DNA from: Paenibacillus dokdonensis
GTDB lineage: Bacteria; Bacillota; Bacilli; Paenibacillales; Paenibacillaceae
Assembly: GCF_004916975.1 (NCBI RefSeq)
Contig: NZ_STGQ01000001.1
Coordinates: 3,527,674-3,591,673 of the forward strand
DNA: 64,000 nt
Direction of reading: 5' to 3'
Shown here in pieces: positions 40,462-48,834 of this stretch. The position numbers and the translations under genes were made by a program. The notes below the pieces were generated by a model that did no database searches, had not been told where the DNA came from, and saw only the letters and a program-made list of their open reading frames with translations. Positions within the stretch are counted from its first letter, which is position 1. Each line of letters starts with the position of its first letter.

Positions 40462-41055
40462 TTAAGCACGCGGATACTTATCCTTGTCTGCTTCTGTTAT
40501 TTCCCTGATCACTTTGCACGGATTACCAGCTGCAATAACCCCGGAAGGTATGCTCTTTGTCACTACACTCCCTGATCCAATAACGGTATTATCACCGATT
40601 GTAATACCAGGCAAAATAGATACTCCTCCACCGATCCATACGTTGTTTCCTACCGTGATCGGTAAGGCAATTTCTAATCCCTGATTGCGTTGTTCCACGT
40701 CTAGTGCATGTCCAGCCGTATAGAATCCGCAGTTTGGCGCTATAAACACATTTTCTCCAAAAGTAATCTTGGCTGCATCCAGCATCACCGTATTATGATT
40801 ACAGAAGAAGTTCTCTCCTATTTCAATGTTGTATCCTTGATCACATATAAAAGGCTGTTCTATTAAAAACCGCTCTCCCGTTTTTGCTAAAAGCTGTTTA
40901 ATAAGAGTCTCCCTTTCCTCCATCATGCTCGGACGAAGGTGGTTATAGTCATAACACAGTTCTTTAGCATTGAGACGTTCCTGCACTAATTGTTTGTCAT
41001 TATTGTTGTCGTACAACAGGCCTTTCTCAGCCTTTTCTTTTTCAGATAAATTCAT
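40462..41055 (-). CDS. maa: Maltose/galactoside O-acetyltransferase family protein
   Basis: A 197-residue left-handed beta-helix (hexapeptide repeat) acetyltransferase. The N-terminal helical Mac domain (about residues 1-55, GLLYDNNNDKQL, NHLRPSMMEERE) precedes hexapeptide rungs from FICDQGYNIEIGENFF to GDNTVIGSGSVVTKSIPSG. The catalytic His is in FYTAGHALD. The start at 41055 is set by GAGGAG 7 nt upstream; in-frame sequence further up lacks a site. It probably acetylates sugars; the physiological substrate is uncertain. Confidence 0.85.
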   Translation of the reverse strand: MNLSEKEKAEKGLLYDNNNDKQLVQERLNAKELCYDYNHLRPSMMEERETLIKQLLAKTGERFLIEQPFICDQGYNIEIGENFFCNHNTVMLDAAKITFGENVFIAPNCGFYTAGHALDVEQRNQGLEIALPITVGNNVWIGGGVSILPGITIGDNTVIGSGSVVTKSIPSGVIAAGNPCKVIREITEADKDKYPRA

Positions 41056-41193
41056 CAGTGATCTCCTCAAATTCAGCAGGTTTATTAACGTAGTATAAGC
41101 TGATACTAACATCTATCACTTCACCCTGCAATTTCAGACGGAGAACTATACATTCATTAACAACAGTAATTCTAATAGAAACCGCCCATCCAC

Positions 41194-41197
41194 TAAC
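41194..41197 (+). repeat. Target-site duplication of the IS3 element, left
   Basis: TAAC, repeated at 42460-42463 just outside the other end of the element. Confidence 0.7.
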
Positions 41198-41234
41198 TGG
41201 TCAAGACCCCATTTAGTGGACATTGAAAAAACAC

Positions 41235-42158
41235 CTAGGCTGCAAACTGGCGCCGGTACTGTACCGGCGTCAGTTTGTTTAATTTACGCTGCGGTCGCCT
41301 TTGGTTGTAAAATTGTATGTACTTCTCAATTCTCCTTTGTGCCTCTGCCAGATTTCGGATATCATAGGGATAGAGCCCTTCCGTTTTGAGATGCGAGAAG
41401 AAGCTCTCCATGGAGGCGTTGTCTAGGCAATTGCCCCGGCGAGACATGCTGATTTGGGCGCTAACCTTTGGCAGCATGTCGTGGTAAGCATGAGACGTGT
41501 ACTGGAACCCTTGGTCGCTGTGAACGACCAATCCGGACACGTCTTTTCGCTTAGCAAATGCTTTAGCGAACGTCTGAAGTACCAGTTCATTATCGTTACG
41601 TTCGCTAAGTTGGTAGGCCACAATCTCGTTATTGAATAGGTCTTTCACTGCCGAAAGATACAGCCAGCGCTCGCCTATCCGGTATTGAGTCACATCCGTC
41701 ACCCATTTCTGGTTTGGTTTTTCGGCTGTGAAATTTCGCTTAAGCAGATTATCAGCCACGCGCTCGGCAGCCTGGTATGTCATATTAAATCGACGTTTCC
41801 GGCGAATGCTGGCTTGAAGACCAAGCTTTTGCATTAGGCGCAGTACTTTCTTGTGATTCATCCATACACCTTCATCCTGCCACAAGAAAAGTTGGATCTG
41901 ACGGTAGCCATACTTTCCTTCGTAGCGTTGATACACGGTGCGAAGGAGTCGTTTAGCCTCGGCATCTCGGTCATTCTTCTTCCTCTTCAAATACGCGTAA
42001 TAGCCACTTCTAGAGACGCCAAGGAGCTTGCAGTGTTCGGCTACTTGGCCGACATTCGCTGCTTGTTCGATAAGCTTGAAGCGCTGTTCTTTCCCTCCTG
42101 CATCCAGATTTCCAAACACTTTTTTAGCATCGTATTCTCCCGTTTCAACTGTGAACAT
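41235..42158 (-). CDS. IS3-family transposase OrfB (DDE integrase domain)
   Basis: A 307-codon frame. The catalytic triad is visible as WVTDVTQY (first D), VVHSDQGFQYTS (second D) and DNASMESFFSHLK (E). The N-terminal HTH_21 region reads LGVSRSGYYAYLKRKKND. The C-terminal FYNQRRPQRKLNKLTP is typical. In this family OrfB is made as an OrfAB fusion by -1 slippage on A6G, present here at 42119-42125. The ATG at 42158 overlaps the end of orfA, so coupled re-initiation is an alternative. Confidence 0.88.
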   Translation of the reverse strand: MFTVETGEYDAKKVFGNLDAGGKEQRFKLIEQAANVGQVAEHCKLLGVSRSGYYAYLKRKKNDRDAEAKRLLRTVYQRYEGKYGYRQIQLFLWQDEGVWMNHKKVLRLMQKLGLQASIRRKRRFNMTYQAAERVADNLLKRNFTAEKPNQKWVTDVTQYRIGERWLYLSAVKDLFNNEIVAYQLSERNDNELVLQTFAKAFAKRKDVSGLVVHSDQGFQYTSHAYHDMLPKVSAQISMSRRGNCLDNASMESFFSHLKTEGLYPYDIRNLAEAQRRIEKYIQFYNQRRPQRKLNKLTPVQYRRQFAA

Positions 42159-42384
42159 ATCGCTCTTGATCTAAATATTCCTTCCGCCTTCCTCGTTGAT
42201 CCAGTAAACCAAACTCACCCTTTTCACGGTATTTTCGCATCCAACGCTTCATCCGACTCTGGTCTTGGATTCCCAAATGATCGTTGATTTGCCGATACGT
42301 CCATTTTTCCTCTACGTGCAAACGGATTGCCTCCATCTTGAGTTCCTCAGAGTACGTCTTAAACTTTTGACCTTTTATAGCCAT
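42145..42384 (-). CDS. IS3-family OrfA, probably shortened by a frameshift
   Basis: A 79-residue HTH protein (YSEELKMEAIRLHVEEKWTY, RQINDHLGIQDQSRMKRW). Normal OrfA continues into a leucine zipper. Here the zipper is encoded just downstream in the other frame (LKRENTMLKKCLEIWMQEG, about 42100-42150) and leads into the A6G site. One missing base near 42147 would explain the early stop at 42145. If real, it uncouples OrfA from the programmed slippage. Confidence 0.75.
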   Translation of the reverse strand: MAIKGQKFKTYSEELKMEAIRLHVEEKWTYRQINDHLGIQDQSRMKRWMRKYREKGEFGLLDQRGRRKEYLDQERYVHS

Positions 42385-42459
42385 AAAAAATACACCCCCT
42401 AGAATTCATCGGTTAAACCAAGGGGTTTTTCCAATGTCTATTCTAAGGGGTGCACTTCA

Positions 42460-42463
42460 TAAC
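42460..42463 (+). repeat. Target-site duplication of the IS3 element, right
   Basis: TAAC, the partner of 41194-41197. Confidence 0.7.
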
Positions 42464-42485
42464 CGGATGAGCGGTTTTTTACATT

Positions 42486-43172
42486 CTACTTCTCCTGTTC
42501 CAGTATCACCTGCTCGATCCCTAACAGAATCAGCTTCAAGCCAAACTCGAACGCCTCGTCGGTCCCCATCAGTTCGAACAGTCCGTTCGTGAACATTCTC
42601 CGGAACAGTCCCGCATCCGGCTCGCTCATGGAATGCAGAAGGCTAACCATCTCCTCACCCGGAAGCGCTTCCGATCCCTGTTCCTTAAGAATCGCGGAAA
42701 CATTGCGCTGGTGCTCATAATCATCCAGAACGAAGTTGAAGACATAATTCATAAGTGTAAGGACCACTTGCATTTTCTGCTCTTGCTCGAGCGGCGTGGA
42801 TTCCACGCAGAGCAGCATACGGTTGGTGAACCGGATGATGTCCGGTTCGTGGGGCAGCGTCGACATCATGAGCTGCGTGGAGCAAGGATATCGGCCGAGC
42901 ACGCTTCGCACCGCTACCGCAAGCCCCTTCAGTTGCTCCTTCCAGTCCCCTTCGGAGTGGTACTCCTCCAGAATGATTTTCGATACCTGGTTGGCCAGAC
43001 GCTGGTAGAGATTCTGTTTGCTCTTGAAGTACCAGTACAGAGAGGGAGCCTGAATCCCTAGCCTGACGGCCAATCGTCGCATGCTGAATTTCTCGATACC
43101 CTCTTCCCCAAGAAGCTCCCACGAGGTTTCCAAAATCTTATCCTCCGAAATCTGAGGCTGCTGTTTTTTCAT
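42486..43172 (-). CDS. TetR/AcrR-family transcriptional regulator
   Basis: A 228-residue repressor. The HTH is in the first 60 residues: ILETSWELLGEEGIEKFSMRR then LAVRLGIQAPSLYWYFKSK. The larger helical C-terminal part forms the ligand and dimer domain and resembles TetR_C types. It is divergent from a MATE efflux gene. Four copies of one palindromic motif lie between the two genes, so it very likely controls both itself and the pump. The IS3 element is inserted just behind its stop codon. Confidence 0.9.
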   Translation of the reverse strand: MKKQQPQISEDKILETSWELLGEEGIEKFSMRRLAVRLGIQAPSLYWYFKSKQNLYQRLANQVSKIILEEYHSEGDWKEQLKGLAVAVRSVLGRYPCSTQLMMSTLPHEPDIIRFTNRMLLCVESTPLEQEQKMQVVLTLMNYVFNFVLDDYEHQRNVSAILKEQGSEALPGEEMVSLLHSMSEPDAGLFRRMFTNGLFELMGTDEAFEFGLKLILLGIEQVILEQEK

Positions 43173-43190
43173 CGGTATCCGCCCTTTTAT

Positions 43191-43293
43191 CTAACAGTGT
43201 AAGTTTATGCTTTACAGGTTCATAGGATCATGATATCATCTAACACTGTAAGGTTCAACCTAACACTGTAAGGTTAAAATCTAACACTGTTAG
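43191..43293. promoter_or_regulatory. Four TetR operator copies between the regulator and MATE genes
   Basis: The consensus CTAACACTGTTAG is a perfect 13-bp palindrome (43281-43293). Near copies are at 43191-43203 (CTAACAGTGTAAG), 43240-43252 and 43260-43272 (CTAACACTGTAAG). The last three start 20 and 21 bp apart, about two helical turns. Confidence 0.8.
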
Positions 43294-43331
43294 ATCAAGA
43301 CCAAAATAAATTAAAGAAAGTAGTGACCCGC

Positions 43332-44684
43332 ATGGATGCAGAAAACCTCCATTACTTTGAAAAAGCACCGGTCGCAAAAGCCGTAGCTCACTTTGCTGTA
43401 CCGATGATGCTAGGCACGTCAATGAGTGTCATCTATTCCATCTTGAATGCCTATTTCCTTGGTACGCTCCACAATACAGCCATGTTAACCGCACTGGCGT
43501 TAACCCTGCCGTTATTCGCGATCATTATGGCGTTAGGCAATTTGATTGGCATGGGTAGCGGTACTTTCATCTCCCGTTTGCTGGGAGAGAAAAAATATGA
43601 TGACGTAAAGCATGTATCTTCATTCGCCTTTTACAGCAGCTTAGTTCTTGGTCTTATCGTGATGGCCGTCGGCCTTCCGCTGATCGATCCAATCGTTCAT
43701 GGCCTGGGGGCAACACCTGAGTCCTTCGGATTTACGAAGGATTATGTCACGATTATGCTTATGGGTTCACCAGTCGTCGTATTATTCTTCACGCTGGAGA
43801 ATATCGTGCGCTCGGAGGGGGCAGCAATCACATCGATGGTCGGTATGATTCTCAGTGTTGTCGTAAATATTATTCTCGATGCGTTAGTCATCTTCGTGTT
43901 CCATTGTGACGTGATCGGCGTCGCGTCTGCTACAGTCATTTCCAACTTGGTTGCGAGTGTATTCTACGCATTTCATATGGGAACTAAGAGCCAATTCTTA
44001 ACTGTCTCTGTAAAATGGTTCAAGACTACCAGGAACATTCTGAGCAATGTATTCAAAATCGGAGTTCCCGTCTTTATAATGAGTATCTTTTTGGGTGCAA
44101 TGTCGCTCATCTTTAACCATTTTCTTGTTGATTATGGAGATCCGGCCGTAGCGGCTTACGGAATTTCATCACGTTTATTGCAATTTCCTGAATTTATTCT
44201 GATGGGGTTATGCGAGGGAGTTGTTCCACTCATTGCCTTCTCTTTTACAGCGAATAAATTACGCATGAAGCATACCATTGGATTTACGATCAAAACGATT
44301 GTCGCGTTAGCCGTTGTGTTCGGTGTCATCGTCTACTTGATTTCAGACCACTTGATTGGTTTATTTACGAATGACCCGCATTTAATCGAAATGGGAAGCT
44401 ACATTCTGCATGTGACGTTCTTATCCTTGTTCATTACCGGAATGACCACGTTGTTTACGGGAATCTTCCAGGCAACGGCGCAAGGAACGGCCGCGTTTAT
44501 TATGTCAATCATTCAAGGAATTACTTTGATTCCTGTATTGTTTATCGCCAATCATACGAACGGCTTCCACGGGGTAGTTTGGTCGCTCGTCATTGCGGAT
44601 GCCGTAGCGTTCCTTGTCGGTGCAATCATGCTATATGTGCTGCGTACCAAATTGCAACCGGATTTGGAGAGTTTAGTGCAGTAA
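43332..44684 (+). CDS. MATE-family multidrug efflux transporter
   Basis: A 450-residue membrane protein with twelve hydrophobic segments in two repeats. PMMLGTSMSVIYSILNAYFLG opens the first half and FKIGVPVFIMSIFLGAMS the second. GMGSGTFISRLLGEKK and ENIVRSEG are family-typical of MepA-like cation-coupled drug exporters. The ATG at 43332 is used; an in-frame GTG lies 9 bp upstream. A terminator follows. Regulation by the divergent TetR protein is strongly suggested by the operators in its promoter region. Confidence 0.88.
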   Translation: MDAENLHYFEKAPVAKAVAHFAVPMMLGTSMSVIYSILNAYFLGTLHNTAMLTALALTLPLFAIIMALGNLIGMGSGTFISRLLGEKKYDDVKHVSSFAFYSSLVLGLIVMAVGLPLIDPIVHGLGATPESFGFTKDYVTIMLMGSPVVVLFFTLENIVRSEGAAITSMVGMILSVVVNIILDALVIFVFHCDVIGVASATVISNLVASVFYAFHMGTKSQFLTVSVKWFKTTRNILSNVFKIGVPVFIMSIFLGAMSLIFNHFLVDYGDPAVAAYGISSRLLQFPEFILMGLCEGVVPLIAFSFTANKLRMKHTIGFTIKTIVALAVVFGVIVYLISDHLIGLFTNDPHLIEMGSYILHVTFLSLFITGMTTLFTGIFQATAQGTAAFIMSIIQGITLIPVLFIANHTNGFHGVVWSLVIADAVAFLVGAIMLYVLRTKLQPDLESLVQ

Positions 44685-44703
44685 GAAACATACAACGTGC
44701 AAG

Positions 44704-44741
44704 AAGGCAGGACCGGGGCGTGCCCTCATCCTGCTTTTTTG
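44704..44741 (+). terminator. Terminator of the MATE gene
   Basis: AAGGCAGGA pairs with TCCTGCTT, followed by TTTTG. Confidence 0.75.
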
Positions 44742-44839
44742 TGTGGAAAAAGAAAATGCCCCTCCAGTTCACACTCAAGGGGGCAGTTTATGGGATTACC
44801 GTATCCATTCTGTTGCATTTTTATCGACAAATTACCGTA

Positions 44840-45742
44840 TTAGTGATCCAATCTCCATACGCATTTCATGACAATTTGATTCTCGGATAAATCTGCGGTC
44901 AGCTCTCCGTTCATTTTGACCATGAGACTTTTGGCAATGGCTAATCCGAGGCCTGTTCCTTTGCCCGACCGGGATTGGTCAGCTGTATAAAATCGATCGA
45001 ACAGATTGTTCATATCACTTCGTTGCAAGTGATTAGCAGCGTTTTGGATAGACAATACAACCGTCGATTCGTGCCTTTCCATGTTGATCCAGATGGGCCC
45101 ATCGGAATGATGGATCGCATTGGTTATCAAATTCTCGATTACGCGCTTGATGGCAGACTCATCTGCAGTCAGAAGAAGCCTTTCTTCGGTAAGTTGAATA
45201 ACGGCTTCCCCTTTGCGTTCGTTAAACCTGTCGTAGAATCCCAGTAAAATTTCAGGAACCAGGACGTTCATGTTTACTTTCTCCGTTTTTAACTCGTAAT
45301 CCATCGATTCTATGACGGATAATTCAAAAAAATCGTTCAGCAATACCTGCAGCCGTTTCGTTCGACTTTTGGCAATCGATATATATTCCCGCCTCTCTTC
45401 ATCGGTTACCTGATCCGATTCCAAGAGCTGAATATAGCCGAGAATGGATGTTAATGGCGTGCGCAGATCGTGAGAAATATGAGAAATACTTTGCTTCAGT
45501 TCATGCTCCGTCCGCCTTCTAAGCGCTTTCGCCTCCGCTACTAAATCCATAAGGTTGTTGATTTCGATGGCCAGTTGCTCAAGATCTCGTTCAAAAAAAC
45601 GAAGATCGACTTTCTTTTCGGTTAATCCTTGATTGTAATCATGCAGCTGACGATGAATTTGTTTCATTTCTTTCTTCAACATATACAAGCGAATGAGTGC
45701 AGTAATAGCTATAAGACTTACAGCCGCAACGATATAGACCAA
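44840..45742 (-). CDS. Sensor histidine kinase
   Basis: A 300-residue membrane kinase with one N-terminal helix (IVAAVSLIAITALIRLYM) and almost no external domain. The H-box is SHISHDLRTPLTSILGY. The ATPase boxes are NLITNAIHHSD (N) and GKGTGLGLAIAK (G). The TTG start has GAAGG upstream. Intramembrane-type kinases with such short sensors usually take their signal from a neighbouring ABC transporter, which here lies immediately upstream in the same operon. Its partner regulator gene at the operon start is interrupted. Confidence 0.88.
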   Translation of the reverse strand: MVYIVAAVSLIAITALIRLYMLKKEMKQIHRQLHDYNQGLTEKKVDLRFFERDLEQLAIEINNLMDLVAEAKALRRRTEHELKQSISHISHDLRTPLTSILGYIQLLESDQVTDEERREYISIAKSRTKRLQVLLNDFFELSVIESMDYELKTEKVNMNVLVPEILLGFYDRFNERKGEAVIQLTEERLLLTADESAIKRVIENLITNAIHHSDGPIWINMERHESTVVLSIQNAANHLQRSDMNNLFDRFYTADQSRSGKGTGLGLAIAKSLMVKMNGELTADLSENQIVMKCVWRLDH

Positions 45743-45766
45743 GCCGCCTTCACCCGCTTCTCAAGT

Positions 45767-46525
45767 TTACTTTATTTCTTTTCGCCGATATACCCATGCA
45801 CTCAACAATCCGAAACAGACAAATGTAATAACCGGAATTACAACCATGCGAACCAACAAGCTGCCATAAAGGGAAACATTTCCTATATCATACAGCAGCT
45901 TAAACACCGTATAACCATATATCGTCTCAACAAATGAAATATATTGGCCCACTACAGCAAAGAACATGTCGATGAACAGGAAGAACACCATCGTAAAAGC
46001 AATCGTTTTACCACTTTCGGCCATGAGCGTTGCAATCAATGTGGCGATCGATGCGAATGCTGCCGCGTAAAGAACAAGCAGTCCAAGCGTTCTTATAAAA
46101 TATAGAAATGTCGATTCACCGGACAGCTCCCCGAAACCGGTCAGCAACGTTGCAACGACACAATTGATGACGGGAAACAGCAAACCAAGAATGACGGAAC
46201 CCAGTGCGAACACGATTTGTTTTGCAGCGATAATTCTTCCTCTGCTATTGCCGCTGGAAGCGATACTTTTCATCACGCCAGTCGTGTATTCGCTGGAAAT
46301 GAAGAAGCCGGCAAGCACGCACATCCCAATGATCATCATATAATTACCTAAAAGCGCACTTTTCCACATTTCGATCCCGGTAACCGGAGCATCCCCATCC
46401 ATTCTGTGGTCTATATATTGAAAAATGGACCAAAATAAACCGGATGCCGAGATGATCAAGACTAGCGCTCGGAACGACCGATCCCTGCACAGTTTGAACC
46501 ATTCCGATTGGATAAGATTATTCAT
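45767..46525 (-). CDS. ABC-2 type permease
   Basis: A 252-residue membrane protein with about six helices. It begins NNLIQSEWFKLCRDRSFRALV, a cytoplasmic amphipathic start as in BcrB-type permeases, followed by FISSEYTTGVMKSIASSGNSR. The ATG at 46525 overlaps the ATPase gene's end and has GGTGAG upstream. Together with the preceding ATPase it forms a two-gene exporter of the bacitracin/lantibiotic-resistance type. Confidence 0.82.
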   Translation of the reverse strand: MNNLIQSEWFKLCRDRSFRALVLIISASGLFWSIFQYIDHRMDGDAPVTGIEMWKSALLGNYMMIIGMCVLAGFFISSEYTTGVMKSIASSGNSRGRIIAAKQIVFALGSVILGLLFPVINCVVATLLTGFGELSGESTFLYFIRTLGLLVLYAAAFASIATLIATLMAESGKTIAFTMVFFLFIDMFFAVVGQYISFVETIYGYTVFKLLYDIGNVSLYGSLLVRMVVIPVITFVCFGLLSAWVYRRKEIK

Positions 46526-47441
46526 TCCGCTCACCGCCAATCCGGCTCGTAAAGTAAGCTTCCAAATCTTCGCCCATGGGCATAAATTGTTCGATAACCA
46601 GTCCAGCCTTCGTTAGCGTCACGGAAACTTTACCAGGCGTATCCACGTATCTAAACAGTTTGATCGTTCCGTCCGGCATGACTTCAAATTCGGAGGTAGC
46701 CAACTCCCCCTCAATAACAGCCGCCGCCTTCCCGGCATCATCTACCTTTATATGCAGATAGTGCTGGCATTTCTTATGAAGATCACTCGCAGACAGCTGC
46801 TCCAGTAATTCCCCTTTATGAATAATGCCAAAATGGGTGGCGAGCAGATGAAGCTCACTTAAGATATGACTTGATATTAAAATGGTAATTCCGTTTTCCT
46901 GATTGAGTTTCTTGAGGAGCTCCCTCATTTCGACGACTCCCATGGGGTCCAGGCCATTCGTTGGTTCATCCAGAATCAGAAACTCTGGATCTCCAAGAAG
47001 AGCGATAGCGAGTCCTAGTCGCTGTTTCATTCCTAATGAGAAGTTTTTCGCTTTCTTCCTGCCCGTATTTTGCAGGCCAACCAAAGTCAGTGTCTTCTCG
47101 ATGCAGGCTTTGCCCGGGATCCCCCGTAAAAGCCTGTGGGTCTCCAAATTTTCTTTTGCGGTCATATTCGGATATAATGCCGGGCTTTCAATGATCGAGC
47201 CCATTCGTTTTCTCGCCTCGCTCAGATCCTGTGCATCCCTCTTACCGAACAATTCGATGGAACCGTCTGTCGGGGAAGCCAACCCACTGACGATACGAAT
47301 CAACGTTGATTTACCCGCGCCGTTCTGTCCAATAAAACCATATATCGAACCTTTTTTGATGGACATATTCACTCGATTAAGTGCATAGTCCGTTTTGTAG
47401 ACCTTAGTTAAATGATCGGACTTCAGTACATATTCACTCAT
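46518..47441 (-). CDS. ABC transporter ATP-binding protein (BcrA-like)
   Basis: A 307-residue ATPase. Walker A is GQNGAGKST (about residues 38-46), the signature is FSLGMKQRLGLAIAL, Walker B is FLILDEPTNGLDPMG, and the H-loop is in ILISSHILSEL. A C-terminal extension of about 90 residues is typical of antibiotic-resistance exporters. It overlaps the permease start and so is translationally linked. The substrate cannot be read; a peptide antibiotic is the usual one for this gene arrangement. Confidence 0.88.
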   Translation of the reverse strand: MSEYVLKSDHLTKVYKTDYALNRVNMSIKKGSIYGFIGQNGAGKSTLIRIVSGLASPTDGSIELFGKRDAQDLSEARKRMGSIIESPALYPNMTAKENLETHRLLRGIPGKACIEKTLTLVGLQNTGRKKAKNFSLGMKQRLGLAIALLGDPEFLILDEPTNGLDPMGVVEMRELLKKLNQENGITILISSHILSELHLLATHFGIIHKGELLEQLSASDLHKKCQHYLHIKVDDAGKAAAVIEGELATSEFEVMPDGTIKLFRYVDTPGKVSVTLTKAGLVIEQFMPMGEDLEAYFTSRIGGERNE

Positions 47442-47529
47442 CGTCTCACTACCTCTCTTTGGGATAGCTTCATTATCGGAGGCAAGACATAAGCGATCAT
47501 AAAGGGATTATTAAGAAAACCTTAAGTTG

Positions 47530-48222
47530 TTATTTGAGCCGGTATCCCATACCCCATAGCGTTTCGATATAATCTACTTCCGGGTTTGCTTTGGATAGTT
47601 TATTTCGTAAATTACTCATATGGACGTTAATCGTATTGTCATCCCCCACAAAGGTTTCCTCCCATACACTCTCAAATACATTCGCCTTAGAGAACACTTT
47701 CCTCGGATAGGACATGAAAAGCTCGAGAATGGCAAATTCCCTAGCCGTCAGCATCACTTCCGATTGGTTGATCGTTACGATCTTTGTATCCTTGTCTAAA
47801 CGGATGTCTTTATACTCCATTCGATTGCTGGGAGCCATGCTGGTCATACGGCTGTACCTTCTTAAATGAGAGTCGATTCTAGCCGACACTTCTTCGATAT
47901 CGAATGGCTTCGTTATATAATCATCCGCACCGATACGTAGAGTTGTAACTTTCGTCTGCTGTTCTTCTTTTGCTGAAATAACGATAACAGGAGTCGAATT
48001 CTTCTCGTTTATTTTCATGAGAAGCTCCTCTCCAGGCAGACCGGGAAGCATCAAATCCAGCAGCACCATATCCCACTACTGTCTTTCCAGGTAGATCAAA
48101 GCTTCCGTTCCGGAATAGGCCGGCTGAGGGAAATAACCGCTTTTCTTTAAGATTTTACACAGCAATTGGTTGATGTCACTATCGTCTTCAACCACTAATA
48201 TGTGTGTGGTTCTATTCAACAT
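47530..48222 (-). pseudogene. OmpR-family response regulator interrupted by an amber codon
   Basis: Read from the ATG at 48222, codons 1-48 give a normal receiver start (HILVVEDDSDINQLLCKILK). A TAG stands at 48076-48078 (LERQ-stop-WDMVLLDLMLPG). The same frame then continues without a break for 181 codons through the phospho-acceptor LLDLMLPG, the Lys loop DYITKPFDIEE and the winged-helix domain to WGMGYRLK. Full length would be about 230 residues, normal for the family. Unless the TAG is suppressed, no intact regulator is made. Re-start within the receiver would lack the N-terminal acidic pair. Confidence 0.85.
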
Positions 48223-48287
48223 CTCACCTACTTATCTTTCATTTAGAGAGCAGCTTTTGACAAGAAGCACTGAAGCCGCGAGGATAT

Positions 48288-48318
48288 AAAAGAGAGCCTC
48301 CGAAAAGGAGGCTCGGCT
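48288..48318 (-). terminator. Terminator upstream of the response-regulator gene
   Basis: GAGCCTCC-GAAA-GGAGGCTC (or the shifted equivalent) is followed on the minus strand by TCTTTTAT. It closes the unit holding the two tiny ORFs. Confidence 0.75.
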
Positions 48319-48319
48319 T

Positions 48320-48394
48320 TCATTCATATAAATTATAGCCAGCTACCTCGTACCACGCAAACCTGGGCAGCACTTCACCAAGTAGTAATGTCAT
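48320..48394 (-). CDS. Tiny ORF, 24 residues, Tyr/Trp-containing
   Basis: ATG at 48394 has GGGGAG 5-6 nt upstream, and the stop lies just before a strong terminator. The product begins MTLLLGEVLPRF and ends AWYEVAGYNLYE. It has a hydrophobic start and an aromatic end, so it resembles neither a signal peptide nor a normal enzyme fragment. A peptide of this size before a two-component/ABC export cluster could be a signal or a modified-peptide precursor. No such family was recognised. Confidence 0.4.
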   Translation of the reverse strand: MTLLLGEVLPRFAWYEVAGYNLYE

Positions 48395-48421
48395 GCTCAC
48401 TCCCCGAAAAAAAATCCGCCT

Positions 48422-48568
48422 CTAGTCAGCAGATAGAGAATTTGTTCCTTGCAAATTAATAGAACCGCGTTCGGATAACTGGGTGTTATTTACGTACTCC
48501 ATAAATTCACTTGCATATCGATTTCCCTTGTTATAAAATCCATGATATTCGATGATCTCATCAGTCAT
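48422..48568 (-). CDS. Small ORF, 48 residues
   Basis: It begins MTDEIIEYHGFYNKGNRY and ends with a Ser/Asn-rich segment (SINLQGTNSLSAD). Codon use looks coding, but there is no good ribosome site at the ATG. AAGGAGGTC lies about 36 nt upstream, and the frame is closed by a TGA between it and the ATG. It may be the remnant of a slightly longer gene. It lies 27 bp upstream of the 24-residue ORF in the same direction. Confidence 0.35.
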   Translation of the reverse strand: MTDEIIEYHGFYNKGNRYASEFMEYVNNTQLSERGSINLQGTNSLSAD

Positions 48569-48834
48569 TTCTATTGTAATTAATCATCGCTATGTAAGTT
48601 GCCCGACCTCCTTATCCCCTCATTTATTATACATATCCTTAACACTTCCAAGAATGTTCCTTTGTTTTTCAGGATAACGCATGTCTTTTTCTTGAATAGT
48701 ATGAAAGATTCATACCTGTATCTAGTTCTATATTCTCAGGATTGTAACAAATAAGTACTTTATATCCGGCCTCATTTCCCGTATGATAGGAATAGAAAAT
48801 GATTCCAAAGTCTTTAACACAGGAGAATAGTCGC

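Larger units (their letters stand above)
41198..42459 (-). mobile_element. IS3-family insertion sequence, 1262 bp
   Basis: The ends start TG and finish CA and carry imperfect inverted repeats. Left TGGTCAAGACCCC...ACATTGAAAAA matches right, read inward, TGAAGTGCACCCC...ACATTGGAAAAA. A 4-bp TAAC flanks both ends. Inside are orfA and orfB of the IS150/IS3 type and an A6G slippery site at 42119-42125. Removing the IS and one TAAC rebuilds a terminator-like hairpin, so the insertion point is the hairpin loop. Confidence 0.85.

Noticed and set aside
48076..48078. Recoded UAG (pyrrolysine or read-through) in the response regulator
   Set aside because: There is no downstream insertion element and no biological reason at this position between beta strands. 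A point mutation or a sequencing error is simpler.
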